Shown here: one piece after another, positions 15,955-24,141 of the stretch
How the letters are laid out: the number at the start of each line of letters is the position of its first letter
Numbering within the stretch: position 1 is the stretch's first letter
DNA from: JANXAZ01 sp964504655
GTDB lineage: Bacteria; Pseudomonadota; Alphaproteobacteria; Geminicoccales; Geminicoccaceae
Length of the DNA stretch: 31,341 nucleotides
Assembly (NCBI GenBank): GCA_964504655.1
Contig: CAZDFD010000047.1
Span: forward strand, 1-31,341
Direction: 5' to 3'
Translations under genes and position numbers: made by a program
Notes under the pieces: generated by a model
The model's input: only the letters and a program-made list of their open reading frames with translations
Told to the model about the DNA's origin: nothing
Database searches by the model: none

Positions 15955-16275
15955 ATGGTGCGTTGCGGCTCGGCGATCGCGCTCGCTCTGCTCTTCTGCG
16001 GCGCCCCGCCGGCGTCGGCCCAGGTGCCGTCGGGCGTGGCCCGGATGCTCTGCCACGACTACAAGGAGCTGGTCCGCCAGCTCGGTGCCCGCTACGAGGA
16101 GGTCCCGGTCTCGACCGGGCTGCAGAGCAACGGGCATCTCCTGCAGGTGTTCAGCTCGCCGCGCTCGGGCACCTGGACCATCCTGAGCGTCACGCCCGAC
16201 GGCACCGGCTGCGTGCTGGCCGCCGGGCGGAGCTGGGAGAGCACGGTCCCGGTGCCCGACGACCCGCCCGCCTGA
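15955..16275 (+). CDS. small exported protein of unknown function
   Basis: A 106-residue protein with a clear Sec signal peptide (MVRCGSAIALALLFCGAPPASAQ) and a mature part of about 83 residues holding two cysteines (MLCHDY and GTGCVLA) that could form a disulfide. GTWTILSVTPDGTGCVLAAGRSWES resembles small periplasmic proteins found in many alphaproteobacteria, for which I know no function. The ATG at 15955 follows GGAGAGG. It stands alone between a divergent amidase and the formate dehydrogenase accessory operon, with a hairpin at its stop codon. Confidence 0.75.
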   Translation: MVRCGSAIALALLFCGAPPASAQVPSGVARMLCHDYKELVRQLGARYEEVPVSTGLQSNGHLLQVFSSPRSGTWTILSVTPDGTGCVLAAGRSWESTVPVPDDPPA

Positions 16276-16283
16276 GCGGGCGG
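16264..16283 (+). terminator. 8-bp hairpin over the stop codon of the small exported gene
   Basis: CCGCCCGC (16264-16271) pairs perfectly with GCGGGCGG (16276-16283) around CTGA, which contains most of the stop codon. There is no T-run; it may act as a terminator or as a 3'-end-protecting structure. Confidence 0.45.
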
Positions 16284-16320
16284 CGGGCTGGACAGGCCGC
16301 CGGACGCCGCCTAGCTCTGG

Positions 16321-16346
16321 CCACGGTCGGCCGCGACCGACCGTGG
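16321..16346. promoter_or_regulatory. perfect 10-bp inverted repeat before the FDH accessory operon
   Basis: CCACGGTCGG (16321-16330) and CCGACCGTGG (16337-16346) are exact reverse complements with a 6-nt loop. The element ends 13 bp before the start of the ligase-like gene and could be an operator or a leader hairpin that hides the ribosome-binding site (GGGAGACGG follows at once). Confidence 0.6.
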
Positions 16347-16359
16347 GAGACGGCGCGGC

Positions 16360-17067
16360 GTGGCGCTTCCGGTCCTGCCCCCGCCCTACACGCTCGTCCT
16401 GGTCGACCGCGAGCGCGACCCGCTCGCGCACGCCCGGGCGCACGCCGCCCGGGCGGTCGAGGACGGCCTCCTGGTGCTCGCCGACCGCACCGACCGGCTG
16501 GCGCTGGCGCTCCTGCTCGAGCCCGACCGGCCGCGCGCGGCGACCCTCGAGACCCTCTATGTGCTCGCCAACGCCGCCGCCGACACCCTGGCGGCGCATC
16601 TGCCGCCGCTCCTGCCGGTGGGTCTCGGCTGGCCCGGCCGGCTCTTGGTCGACGGCGCCGAGGTCGGCCGGCTGCGCCTCGCGGTGGCCGATGGTGTGAC
16701 CGAGGCACCGCCCGCCTGGCTGGTGCTCGGCCTCGAGCTGCGGCTCGCGGCCGGGCCGGAGGAGCCGGGCCGTGACCCGGGCCGGGCCGCCCTCGAGGAG
16801 ATCGCGGGCGAGGTGCCGGGCCCGGTCGCGCTCGCCGAATCGCTGAGCCGCCACTTCCTGAGCTGGCTCGAGCGGCTCGAGCAGGAGGGGCCCGGGCCGC
16901 TGCGCGCCGCCTGGAACGCGCGCTGCCACGAGCGCGGCCGGGCGACCCGGCTGACCCTCGACGGCCACGAGGCGAGCGGCACGCTCGTCGGGCTCGACGG
17001 CACGGGGGCCCTCCGCCTGGGCGGCCACCGGCTGCCGCTCGAGGCGGCGCTCGGAGCCCTCGCGTGA
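16360..17067 (+). CDS. biotin/lipoate-ligase-fold protein with degenerate active site
   Basis: A 235-residue protein resembling the biotin/lipoate A/B ligase family often found with formate dehydrogenase genes of alphaproteobacteria. Residues 90-115 (LGWPGRLLVDGAEVGRLRLA) align with the KWPND...RKLAGIL segment of BirA. The first Lys is Gly, ND is GR and the catalytic Lys position is Glu; the GRGR-type loop is also missing. The C-terminal LVGLDGTGALRLGGHRLPL resembles the SH3-like end domain of biotin ligases. It probably does not act as a ligase and may instead bind a cofactor or another protein during formate dehydrogenase assembly. Its stop overlaps the next start by 4 bp (GTGA). Confidence 0.72.
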   Translation: MALPVLPPPYTLVLVDRERDPLAHARAHAARAVEDGLLVLADRTDRLALALLLEPDRPRAATLETLYVLANAAADTLAAHLPPLLPVGLGWPGRLLVDGAEVGRLRLAVADGVTEAPPAWLVLGLELRLAAGPEEPGRDPGRAALEEIAGEVPGPVALAESLSRHFLSWLERLEQEGPGPLRAAWNARCHERGRATRLTLDGHEASGTLVGLDGTGALRLGGHRLPLEAALGALA

Positions 17068-17606
17068 GCGGGCCGCGGCTGTTGCGCGCGGTCCGCCTGG
17101 ACGCGAGCGACGCGCGCGTGTTCCCGCGCGCCGCGGCCGCGGGCGAGTGGCTGGTCGTGGCGAGCGGGCTGCTCGCCGAACGGCTCGCCGGGTCGAGCGA
17201 CCCCAGGGATCGGCGCGCCTTCGCCTCGGGCTTCCTCGGCGTCGACGGCCTGGGCTTCGCCACCTTCGCGCAGGCGGCGGTGCTCGAGGGAGGGACGCTC
17301 GGGGGGGCGGCGCTCGGGTCGGAGCCGCTCGCGGCGCTGGCCGAGCTCCTGGCCGACCGGCTCGTCGAGCGCGCCGGGGCGCCCGACCGGGCCACCGCCC
17401 TGGCCGCGGCGCGGGCGCTCCTCGCCGAATCGGCCGAGCTCGCGCAGGGCCTGCCCGAGGGGGCGCTGCTGGCGGTCGAGCGGACCCTCGACCCCGCGAC
17501 CGGGGCCCTGCGCGAGCGGCTGCGCCGGGTCGAGCCGGCGAGCCCGGGCCTGCACGCGCGGATCTGGGCGATCGTGCCCGAGGCCGAGGCGGGCTCCGAT
17601 GGCTGA
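17064..17606 (+). CDS. DUF6505-like protein of the formate dehydrogenase cluster
   Basis: A 180-residue soluble protein. It opens RLLRAVRLDASDARVFPRAAAAGEWLVVASG, which I associate with the DUF6505 family that accompanies formate dehydrogenase genes; the function is unknown. The middle (FASGFLGVDGLGFATFAQAAVLEGG) is conserved-looking, and the rest is Ala/Leu-rich helix. The GTG at 17064 overlaps the previous stop, and its end overlaps the next gene by 8 bp, so it is translated as part of a coupled operon. No metal-binding motif is visible. Confidence 0.65.
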   Translation: MSGPRLLRAVRLDASDARVFPRAAAAGEWLVVASGLLAERLAGSSDPRDRRAFASGFLGVDGLGFATFAQAAVLEGGTLGGAALGSEPLAALAELLADRLVERAGAPDRATALAAARALLAESAELAQGLPEGALLAVERTLDPATGALRERLRRVEPASPGLHARIWAIVPEAEAGSDG

Positions 17607-18666
17607 GCCGGGCGCACCGGCCGGCCCCGGGCCCGACTTCTGGCTGAGCTCGGGCTGGCACCGGCTCGTGCGCACGCCCTCGGGCCGGCATCTCGTGACC
17701 GACGCCTTCCTCGCGGCCTGGCTCGGCCGGCCCGAGCTGGTCCCGCCCGAGGAGGCGGGGCCGGGCGAGCGGGCCCTCCACGAGGCCCTGCTGCGGGCGC
17801 CGCGGCGGCCGATCACGCCCGTGGCGCTGCTCGCCGTCGAGGACCCGGACGCCCGCCAGAACTGGGAGCTGTTCGCCGCCTTCCGCGACCATCTGCTCGC
17901 CCACCCCAGCCTCGAGGAGGCCTATCTGGCGCTGTTCCGGGCCGGGCGCGTGCCGTTCCCGGCGCTCCTGGTCGACCAGCTCGCGCACGCCCTCCTGCGC
18001 GGCATCCTCGAGCCCGGCCGCGACCCGTTCCGGGCGCGCGCCGGCGAGTGCCTGTTCCGCAGCCAGAAGGCCGCGCTGCGCGAGGGCGCCGTGCTGCTCG
18101 CCGACGAGGAGACCGTCGAGCTGCGGGCGCGGACCGGCGGCCTCGGCCGGCTGGGCGGGCTCCTGATCGAGGCCGGGGCGCCGCTCGCCGCGGTCGAGCT
18201 CGAGGTGCTGGCCGAGGCCCATGCCGGCTCCTACTGGGCGCGCAGCGACCGCTTCGACACCGTCCTCGACCTGAGCTTCGGGCGGCCGGGCCAGGACGCC
18301 CTGGCGCGGGTGCTCGAGGCCTGGATCGCGCATCTCCTCGGGGTTCGGGTGCGGATCGAGCCGGTCCAGCGGATCCGGGACGAGCGCTGGTCCTGGCACA
18401 TCGGCCTCGACGCCGAGGCGAGCGCGCTCCTCGACGCGCTCTGGGCCGGCCGCGAGGTCGAGGAGCCGCGCCTAGCGCGCCTGCTGGCGCTGTTCCGGCT
18501 CCAGTTCCGCGATCCCGAGGTGGTGCGCGAGCCGCTGCGCGGCCGGCCGGTGCATCTGGGGCTCGCCATGGACAGCGCCGGCCGGGTGCGCTTGAAGCCG
18601 CAGAACCTGCTCGTCAACCTGCCGCTCGCCGAGCCCGGGCGAGCCGCCCCGGAGGGTCCGCCGTGA
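17599..18666 (+). CDS. DUF6352-like protein of the formate dehydrogenase cluster
   Basis: A 355-residue soluble protein matching my recollection of DUF6352: PDFWLSSGWHRLVRTPSGRHLVTDAFLAAWLGRPELVPPEEAGPGE at the start and DPDARQNWELFAAFRDHLL further on. RLLALFRLQFRDPEVVREPLRGRPVHLGLAMDSAGRVRLKPQNLLVNLPLA closes the domain. No enzyme motif is evident. It overlaps both neighbours (ATG at 17599; GTGA overlap at its end), so its amount is tied to theirs. The constant company of formate dehydrogenase genes points to an assembly or maturation role, which is inference. Confidence 0.75.
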   Translation: MAEPGAPAGPGPDFWLSSGWHRLVRTPSGRHLVTDAFLAAWLGRPELVPPEEAGPGERALHEALLRAPRRPITPVALLAVEDPDARQNWELFAAFRDHLLAHPSLEEAYLALFRAGRVPFPALLVDQLAHALLRGILEPGRDPFRARAGECLFRSQKAALREGAVLLADEETVELRARTGGLGRLGGLLIEAGAPLAAVELEVLAEAHAGSYWARSDRFDTVLDLSFGRPGQDALARVLEAWIAHLLGVRVRIEPVQRIRDERWSWHIGLDAEASALLDALWAGREVEEPRLARLLALFRLQFRDPEVVREPLRGRPVHLGLAMDSAGRVRLKPQNLLVNLPLAEPGRAAPEGPP

Positions 18667-18869
18667 ACGAGGACGTGCTCAACATGAGCCTCCGCAAGTT
18701 CCTCAAGAAGGTCGGCGTCACCGGTCAGCGCGAGATCGAGCAGGCGATCCGCGCCGCCGCCGCGGACGGCCGGCTCGCGGGCGCCGACCGGGTCGCGGCC
18801 GAGGTCCGGCTCAAGATCCCGGCGGCCGGGCTCGACCTGCGCATCGACGGCGAGATCGAGCTGCGATGA
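18663..18869 (+). CDS. DUF6494-like small protein
   Basis: A 68-residue protein: MNEDVLNMSLRKFLKKVGVTGQREIEQAIRAAAADGRL then a beta-like end ...VRLKIPAAGLDLRIDGEIELR. The pattern fits DUF6494, a small family seen near formate dehydrogenase genes in alphaproteobacteria. It starts with a GTG overlapping the previous stop and overlaps the next gene by ATGA. The basic helix followed by strands suggests a small binding protein; function unknown. Confidence 0.78.
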   Translation: MNEDVLNMSLRKFLKKVGVTGQREIEQAIRAAAADGRLAGADRVAAEVRLKIPAAGLDLRIDGEIELR

Positions 18870-19183
18870 GCGGCCCGGCGCGGCGCGGCGGACCGGCGCT
18901 GCCGCTCGCGCGCGGCCTGGCGCTGCTCGTGGCGGCCGGCTGCTTCGCCGCGATCGCCTGGTCGGCGCGCGAGCGGCCCGAGGGGCCGATGCGGCCGCCG
19001 GCGGCCGCGGCCGGGGCGCCACCGGCGGCGGCGGCGCTCGCCCGCCCGGCGCCGGCGGCGGGCGCGGAGGCCGCCTGCCGCGAACGCAAGCGGGCGGAGA
19101 TCGCGGCGATCGAGGCCACGGGCTCGCTCGGTGCCGAGCAGCGGATGCGGATCCGCCAGATCGAGGCGCGGGCCTGCGAGTAG
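18866..19183 (+). CDS. small membrane-anchored protein, unknown
   Basis: A 105-residue protein with one N-terminal hydrophobic segment (LALLVAAGCFAAIAWSA, residues about 18-34). An Ala/Pro-rich linker and a charged helix with two cysteines follow (AACRERKRAEIAAIEA...RQIEARACE). I do not recognise the family. The ATG at 18866 overlaps the DUF6494 stop, making it the last gene of the accessory operon. It is probably a signal-anchored periplasmic protein whose two cysteines could pair. Confidence 0.65.
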   Translation: MSGPARRGGPALPLARGLALLVAAGCFAAIAWSARERPEGPMRPPAAAAGAPPAAAALARPAPAAGAEAACRERKRAEIAAIEATGSLGAEQRMRIRQIEARACE

Positions 19184-19200
19184 CCCAGAGGAGAGCCAGC

Positions 19201-19875
19201 GTGCCGAGCGTGCTGATCACCGGAGCGTCCCGCGGCATCGGCGCGGGCTTGGCCCGCGCCTTCGCCGGCCGCGGCTGGAGCGTGCTCGCCTGCGCCCGCG
19301 ACCCGGGCGCGGTGCCGGCGATCGAGGGCGAGGTCGAGCGCCATCCGCTCGACGTCGTCGACCCGGGCTCGATCGCCCGGCTGGCGGCGGCGCTCGTCGG
19401 CCGGCCGCTCGACCTCCTGATCAACAATGCCGGGATCTACGGCCAGCGCGACGCGGCGCTCGGCCGGATCGACCACGAGGCCTTCGCGCGCGTGCTCGCG
19501 ACCAACACGCTCGGGCCGGTCCGCCTGCTCGAGGCGCTCCTGCCGAGCCTGCGCGCCGGCCGTGGCCGCACCGTCGTCACCGTCTCCTCGGTGATGGGCA
19601 GCCTCGCCCGGGTGGGGGGTCCGGGTGCGCTGCCCTACCGCACCTCGAAGGCGGCGGTGAACATGGCGATGCGCTCGATCGCCCAGGAGCTGGCACCCGA
19701 GGGCTTCACCGTCGTGGTGGTCCATCCGGGCTGGGTGCGCACCGACATGGGCGGGCCCGGCGCAGCGATCGACGTCGAGACGAGCGTGCGCGGGCTGTTG
19801 GCCCTGATCGACCGGCTCGGCCCGGCCGACAGCGGCCGCTTCTTCTCCTACGACGGCAGCGAGCTGCCCTGGTGA
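19201..19875 (+). CDS. short-chain dehydrogenase/reductase
   Basis: A 224-residue classical SDR oxidoreductase. The cofactor motif is TGASRGIGAGLA, the structural motif LLINNAG, the catalytic Ser lies in VTVSSVMGS and the Tyr/Lys pair in YRTSK, so it should be active. HPGWVRTDMGG follows, as in many SDRs. The GTG at 19201 follows GAGGAGA, 17 bp after the previous gene, so it may be read through from the FDH accessory operon. It meets the convergent transporter gene with no intervening bases. The substrate is unknown. Confidence 0.92.
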   Translation: MPSVLITGASRGIGAGLARAFAGRGWSVLACARDPGAVPAIEGEVERHPLDVVDPGSIARLAAALVGRPLDLLINNAGIYGQRDAALGRIDHEAFARVLATNTLGPVRLLEALLPSLRAGRGRTVVTVSSVMGSLARVGGPGALPYRTSKAAVNMAMRSIAQELAPEGFTVVVVHPGWVRTDMGGPGAAIDVETSVRGLLALIDRLGPADSGRFFSYDGSELPW

Positions 19876-20712
19876 CTAGCCCGCCCGCTCGCGCCGGCGC
19901 AGCGCCGTCCAGACGAGCGCGCCCGCGACGGTCAGCAGCACGAACAGGACGCCGATCGCGTTGATCACCGGGCTCAGCCCGAAGCGGAAACGCGAGCCGA
20001 TCTCGGTGACGAGCGTCCACTCGCCGCCGATCGAGAAGACCGTGGTGTTGTAGTTCTCGACCGACTGGAGGAAGCCGATCACCGCGGCGGTGGCGATGGT
20101 CGGCCGCAGGAACGGCAGGGTGACGCGGCGGAACAGGAGCCAGGGGCCGGCGCCGAGATCGAGGGCGGCTTCCTCCTGCGCGCGGTCCTGGCGCTGCAGG
20201 CGGGCCATGAAGAGGAGCATGGCGTAGGAGGCGATGAAGGTCGCCTGCGCGATCGTGGCGAGGAACAGGCCGCCCGGCACGCCGAGCTCACGCCAGAAGA
20301 CGAGCGTGGAGATGCCGAGGATGATCCCGGGGGTGAGGATCGGGCTCACCAGCACCCCGTAGAGAAGGCCCGTGGCTCTGCTCTCGAGGCGGGTCAGGAG
20401 GAGCGCCCCGGACAGGCCGAGCGGCAGGGCGAGCGCGACCACGCCCAGTCCCACCAGCAGCGAGTTCAACAGGCCGCGCAGGATCCGCTCGTCGGCGGCG
20501 AGAGCCCCGAACCAGCGCAGGGTCCAGCCCTGCCACTGCGTCACCGAGGGCTGCGGGTAGGCGTTGAAGGCGGCGAGCGCCATGATCAGGAGCGGCGCGA
20601 ACAGATAGAGGAAGAACAGGCCCAGATAGAGGTTCAGCACGAGCTCGGAGCGGGCGCGGGGTGCCGCCCGGGCCCGGCGCGGGGCGCTCGTGACGGCCGG
20701 GGCGCTCGCCAC
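19876..20712 (-). CDS. ABC transporter permease, PotC/PotI-like
   Basis: A 278-residue inner-membrane permease with about six membrane segments (LYLGLFFLYLFAPLLIMALAAF first). The EAA coupling loop reads EEAALDLGAGPWLLFRRVTLPFLRPTI, which contacts the ATPase. It is most like the second permease of polyamine importers. The GTG start lies 4 bp after the stop of the other permease gene. It is the last gene of a four-gene minus-strand operon. Confidence 0.9.
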   Translation of the reverse strand: MASAPAVTSAPRRARAAPRARSELVLNLYLGLFFLYLFAPLLIMALAAFNAYPQPSVTQWQGWTLRWFGALAADERILRGLLNSLLVGLGVVALALPLGLSGALLLTRLESRATGLLYGVLVSPILTPGIILGISTLVFWRELGVPGGLFLATIAQATFIASYAMLLFMARLQRQDRAQEEAALDLGAGPWLLFRRVTLPFLRPTIATAAVIGFLQSVENYNTTVFSIGGEWTLVTEIGSRFRFGLSPVINAIGVLFVLLTVAGALVWTALRRRERAG

Positions 20713-20716
20713 GGCG

Positions 20717-21760
20717 CTATCTCGCGATCTCGCGGATGCCCACCCGCATCAGTCGCATCACGAGGAAGATGAACAGGATGCAGACGATCAGCAGGGAGAA
20801 GGCGTAGGCCGCGCCGATGTTCCAGTTGTTGGCCTCGAAGAACTGCCGGTAGACGAGCTGCGAGAACCAGTCGCCGCCCTGGCCGCGGGTCATGATCTGC
20901 GGCACCGAATAGGAGCCGGCGCTCAGCATGAAGGTCATGATGCAGCCGACCGCGATCCCCGGCCGGGCGTGCGGGATCGCCACCCGCCGGTGCATCAGGA
21001 AGGTCGAGGCGCCCAGGTCGCGGGCCGCCTCGAGCTGGTTGCGGTCGAGCGTCTCGAGCGTGTTGTAGATCGGGAAGACCATGAACAGCACGTAGGCGTA
21101 GACCATCGCCGCGAACACCGCCGCGGGCGAGCGCAGGAAGGGGACGCCGCCGCCGGCCGCCAGATCGACGAGACCCAGGGCGTCGAGCAGCGCGTTCACC
21201 ACGCCCTGATAGTCGAGGATCATGAGCCAGGCGTAGATGCGCAGGAGCTCGTTGATCGCGTAGGGCACGACCAGGCCCAAAAGGACCAGCGCCGCCCGCC
21301 GCCCGCTCACCCGCTGCGCCGCCACGAAGGCGATCGGGTAGCACACGACGAGCGAGAGCAGGGTCACGAGCACCGAATAGAGGATGGTGCGCAGGAACAC
21401 CGCCAGGTGCAGCCCGCTCATGCGGGTGTAGTTGGCGAGCCCGTAGACCGTCCGGGCGCCGACCTCGCCCGCCTCGAGCGCCGCGATCTCGGCCCGCCGG
21501 GCCTCGATCGTCCGGGCGATCGCCGGCTTCTCGGCCTCGCCCGCAGCCGCCAGATCGAGCTCCAGGATCGCGACCTCGTTGTAGAGCCGGTCGATGCGCA
21601 GGCTCGCGGCCGCCGCCTCGCCGGATCTCTCCGTCCACCAGAGCGAGGTGTGCAGCATCGCCGCCTGCGGCACGACGATCATCACGACGATCCAGAACGC
21701 CGCCAGCGCCAGGACGAGGCCGCTCAGGCCGCGGCCGTAGATCCGCACGAGGCCCTGCAT
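20717..21760 (-). CDS. ABC transporter permease, PotB/PotH-like, with extra periplasmic helix region
   Basis: A 347-residue inner-membrane permease. Segment 1 is LVLALAAFWIVVMIVVPQAAML. It is followed by an inserted stretch (about residues 45-100) rich in Glu, Ala and Arg that looks like a helical hairpin or coiled coil (LRIDRLYNEVAILELDLAAAGEAEKPAIARTIEARRAEIAALEAGE), then the permease core. The EAA loop is LEAARDLGASTFLMHRRVAIPHARPGI. It would form a heterodimeric channel with the next permease. The insertion should lie in the periplasm, where it may touch the binding protein. Confidence 0.9.
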   Translation of the reverse strand: MQGLVRIYGRGLSGLVLALAAFWIVVMIVVPQAAMLHTSLWWTERSGEAAAASLRIDRLYNEVAILELDLAAAGEAEKPAIARTIEARRAEIAALEAGEVGARTVYGLANYTRMSGLHLAVFLRTILYSVLVTLLSLVVCYPIAFVAAQRVSGRRAALVLLGLVVPYAINELLRIYAWLMILDYQGVVNALLDALGLVDLAAGGGVPFLRSPAAVFAAMVYAYVLFMVFPIYNTLETLDRNQLEAARDLGASTFLMHRRVAIPHARPGIAVGCIMTFMLSAGSYSVPQIMTRGQGGDWFSQLVYRQFFEANNWNIGAAYAFSLLIVCILFIFLVMRLMRVGIREIAR

Positions 21761-21761
21761 C

Positions 21762-22868
21762 TCAGGCCTCCACGGCGAGCGGGCCCGGACGCAGGACCAG
21801 CGCGTCGGCGGCGGCGAACCCGACCTCGACCGGGTCGCCCGGGCGCGGTGCGGTGCCGTCGAGCGTGTTGGTCAGCTGCACCCGCAGGCGCACCCCGGAC
21901 GAGGTCGCGAGCTCGAGCTGCAGCCAGGCGCCCTCGAGCTCGCGCCGTTCGACCCGCGCGGCCAGCCGGTTGGCGAGCTCCGCGCCCGGGCGGAGCCTGA
22001 GGCGCTCGGGGCGGACCAGCAGGATCGCCTCCTCGCCGGGCCGCAGCGGGTCGCCGGCGCGCGCCCGCAACCGGCCCAAGGGCGTCTCCAGCACGAGGCC
22101 GTCCTCGACCGGCTCGACCACCCGGCCGCGCAGCACGTTGTTGGCCCCGACGAAGGTGGCGACGAAGGGCGAGGCCGGCGCATCGTACAGCCGCTCCGGG
22201 GTCGCCACCTGCTCGATCCGCCCCTGGCTCATCACCGCGACCCGGTCGGACATGGTGAGCGCCTCGCCCTGGTCGTGGGTGATGTAGACGAAGGTGATGC
22301 CGACCCGCTCCTGGATCGCCCGGAGCTCGCTGCGCATGCGCTGGCGGAGCTTGAGGTCGAGGGCGCTCAGCGGCTCGTCGAGGAGCAGCACCGCGGGCTC
22401 GACCGCGAGCGCCCGGGCGATCGCCACCCGCTGGCGCTGGCCGCCCGAGAGCTCGCCCGGGAACTTCTCGCCCTGCCCCTCGAGCGCCACGAGCGCCAGG
22501 AGCTCGTCGGCGCGGCGCCGGCGGGTCGCGCGGTCCACCCCGCGCGCCTCGAGGCCGAAGGCCACGTTCTCCCGGACCCGCATCAGCGGGAAGAGGGCGA
22601 GGTTCTGGAAGATCAGCGCGGTCGGCCGCCGCGCCGGGCCCACCCCGGCCATGGCCTCCCCGCCGATCAGGACCTCGCCTTGGCTCGGCTCGAGAAAACC
22701 CGCGATCAGGCGGAGGATCGTGGTCTTGCCGCAGCCCGAGGGGCCGAGGATCGAGAAGAATTCGCCGGCCTCGATGCGCAGATCGGTGGGCTGCACGGCC
22801 GTGAACCCACCGAAGCGCATCGCCACCGAGCGCAGCTCGACCGCCCGGCCGCGGCCCTCCTCCGCCAT
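21762..22868 (-). CDS. ABC transporter ATPase, PotA-like
   Basis: A 368-residue ATP-binding subunit. Walker A is GPSGCGKTT (residues 42-50), the Q-loop is at Gln88, the signature is LSGGQRQRVAIARA (140 on), Walker B is LLLDEP (161-166) and the H-loop is YITHDQGEA. The C-terminal third is a TOBE-type regulatory domain (LLVRPERLRLRPG). It energises uptake through the two permeases. The gene sits between the binding-protein gene (15 bp upstream) and the first permease (1 bp gap). The order binding protein, ATPase, permease, permease is usual for polyamine-type importers. Confidence 0.95.
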   Translation of the reverse strand: MAEEGRGRAVELRSVAMRFGGFTAVQPTDLRIEAGEFFSILGPSGCGKTTILRLIAGFLEPSQGEVLIGGEAMAGVGPARRPTALIFQNLALFPLMRVRENVAFGLEARGVDRATRRRRADELLALVALEGQGEKFPGELSGGQRQRVAIARALAVEPAVLLLDEPLSALDLKLRQRMRSELRAIQERVGITFVYITHDQGEALTMSDRVAVMSQGRIEQVATPERLYDAPASPFVATFVGANNVLRGRVVEPVEDGLVLETPLGRLRARAGDPLRPGEEAILLVRPERLRLRPGAELANRLAARVERRELEGAWLQLELATSSGVRLRVQLTNTLDGTAPRPGDPVEVGFAAADALVLRPGPLAVEA

Positions 22869-22883
22869 CCCGGCGGCCCGGGA

Positions 22884-24056
22884 TCAGGCGTTGGTGAGCT
22901 TCTCCACATATTCGCCGCGCAGCTTGGCGAAGAAGTCGGTCTGCGCCGGCCACCACCACAGGTTCTCGATCGCCGCGGCGTCCGGATAGGCCATCTGGAA
23001 CGCGGCCCTGGCCTTGTCGTTCAGATGCTTGTCGGCGCCGACCGCGGCGCTGTTGTAGCCGGTGCGGTTGGCGAAGACGCCGCCCATCTCGGGGGTGAGG
23101 ATGTGGTTGACGAAGGCGTAGGCACCGTCCGGGTTGGGAGCGCCGCTCGGGATCGCCACGGTGTCCATCCAGGCGAGCCCGCCCTCTTTCGGCATGGTGT
23201 AGCGCCACTTGGGCGCCACGTCGCGGTTGAGGAGGATGCCGGTCGTGTCCCAGGTCTGGCCGGCGTTGCAGCCGGCGTCGGTGAACGCCGAGGTGGCCTC
23301 GGTCGCGTTGTTCCACCAAGCGCCGATGCTCTTCCTGTGCTCGATTGCGAACTTGGTGGTCGCCTCGAAGACCCGGCGGCACTCCTCCTCGGACTTGACC
23401 AGGTCCATGCCGCGGTCGGTCTTCACGAGCCCGGCCGCGTCCAGATAGAGGGCGAGGCTCACCAGCACCGACTTCTGCCGCATCGCGGCCTTGACCTCGG
23501 GCCGGAACAGATCGCCGAAGGAGATCTTGCCGTAGGCCCAGTCCGGGAACTTCTGCGAGTCCCAGGTGATCGCCTCGGTGCCCCAGTCGAACGGCACGAG
23601 GTAGCGCCGGCCGCGATGCGCCGCACCCAGCCGCAGCGAGCTGCGCCACATCGCCGGCACCACCTGATCGACCTTGAGCTTCTTCTCGTCGATCGGCGCC
23701 AGGAGGTCGGAGGCGTAGTAGATGGGCCCGGTGTCGACGGACGGGAACAGCACGTCGAAGCCCTTGCCCTGGCTCGCCTTGAGCTTGTTCTGTGCCTCCT
23801 CGTTGGAGCCGAAGGTGGAGAGCTCGACCTTGAGGCCCGAGGCCGCCTCGAAGGCCTTGACGATGCCGTCCTCGACGAACGCCTGGACGTAGTCGCCCCA
23901 GGCGAACACCTTGACCGTGCCGGCGGCGCGCGCGTCGCGCACGATCCAGGGTCCCGCCGCCACGAGGCCCGCCGCGGCGCCCGCGTGCAGGAGCGCACGA
24001 CGGCGCCAGGCGCGCGCCGCGACCGCCGTCGGGATGCTCGTCTCGGATCCGCTCAT
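22884..24056 (-). CDS. periplasmic substrate-binding protein, PotD/PotF-like
   Basis: A 390-residue solute-binding protein. The N-terminus carries a twin-arginine-like signal (WRRRALLHAGAAAGLVAAGPWIV, cleavage after about ARA). GTVKVFAWGDYVQAFVEDGIVKAFEAASGLKVELSTFGSNEEAQNKL is the typical opening of polyamine-binding proteins, and VPFDWGTEAITWD and NLWWWPAQTDFF follow. Spermidine/putrescine or another cationic small molecule is the likely ligand; the exact one is not decided. The ATG at 24056 has GGGGAGGA upstream. It is the first gene of the importer operon. Confidence 0.9.
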   Translation of the reverse strand: MSGSETSIPTAVAARAWRRRALLHAGAAAGLVAAGPWIVRDARAAGTVKVFAWGDYVQAFVEDGIVKAFEAASGLKVELSTFGSNEEAQNKLKASQGKGFDVLFPSVDTGPIYYASDLLAPIDEKKLKVDQVVPAMWRSSLRLGAAHRGRRYLVPFDWGTEAITWDSQKFPDWAYGKISFGDLFRPEVKAAMRQKSVLVSLALYLDAAGLVKTDRGMDLVKSEEECRRVFEATTKFAIEHRKSIGAWWNNATEATSAFTDAGCNAGQTWDTTGILLNRDVAPKWRYTMPKEGGLAWMDTVAIPSGAPNPDGAYAFVNHILTPEMGGVFANRTGYNSAAVGADKHLNDKARAAFQMAYPDAAAIENLWWWPAQTDFFAKLRGEYVEKLTNA

Positions 24057-24141
24057 CGACTTCCTCCCCAGCGCACCGCGCTGCGCTAGGGGCCCCGCTC
24101 GACCGGCGCATGACGGGAGCGTGACGAAACCGCGACGGCCC

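Noticed and set aside
12229..18399. A 2056-residue minus-strand open frame
   Set aside because: It lies antisense to well-supported genes, has low-complexity Pro/Arg/Gly/Ala composition and is expected in very GC-rich DNA.
17064..19183. A CRISPR-linked or phage origin for the run of small overlapping unknown genes
   Set aside because: Their families match known companions of formate dehydrogenase genes and their composition equals that of the surrounding host genes.
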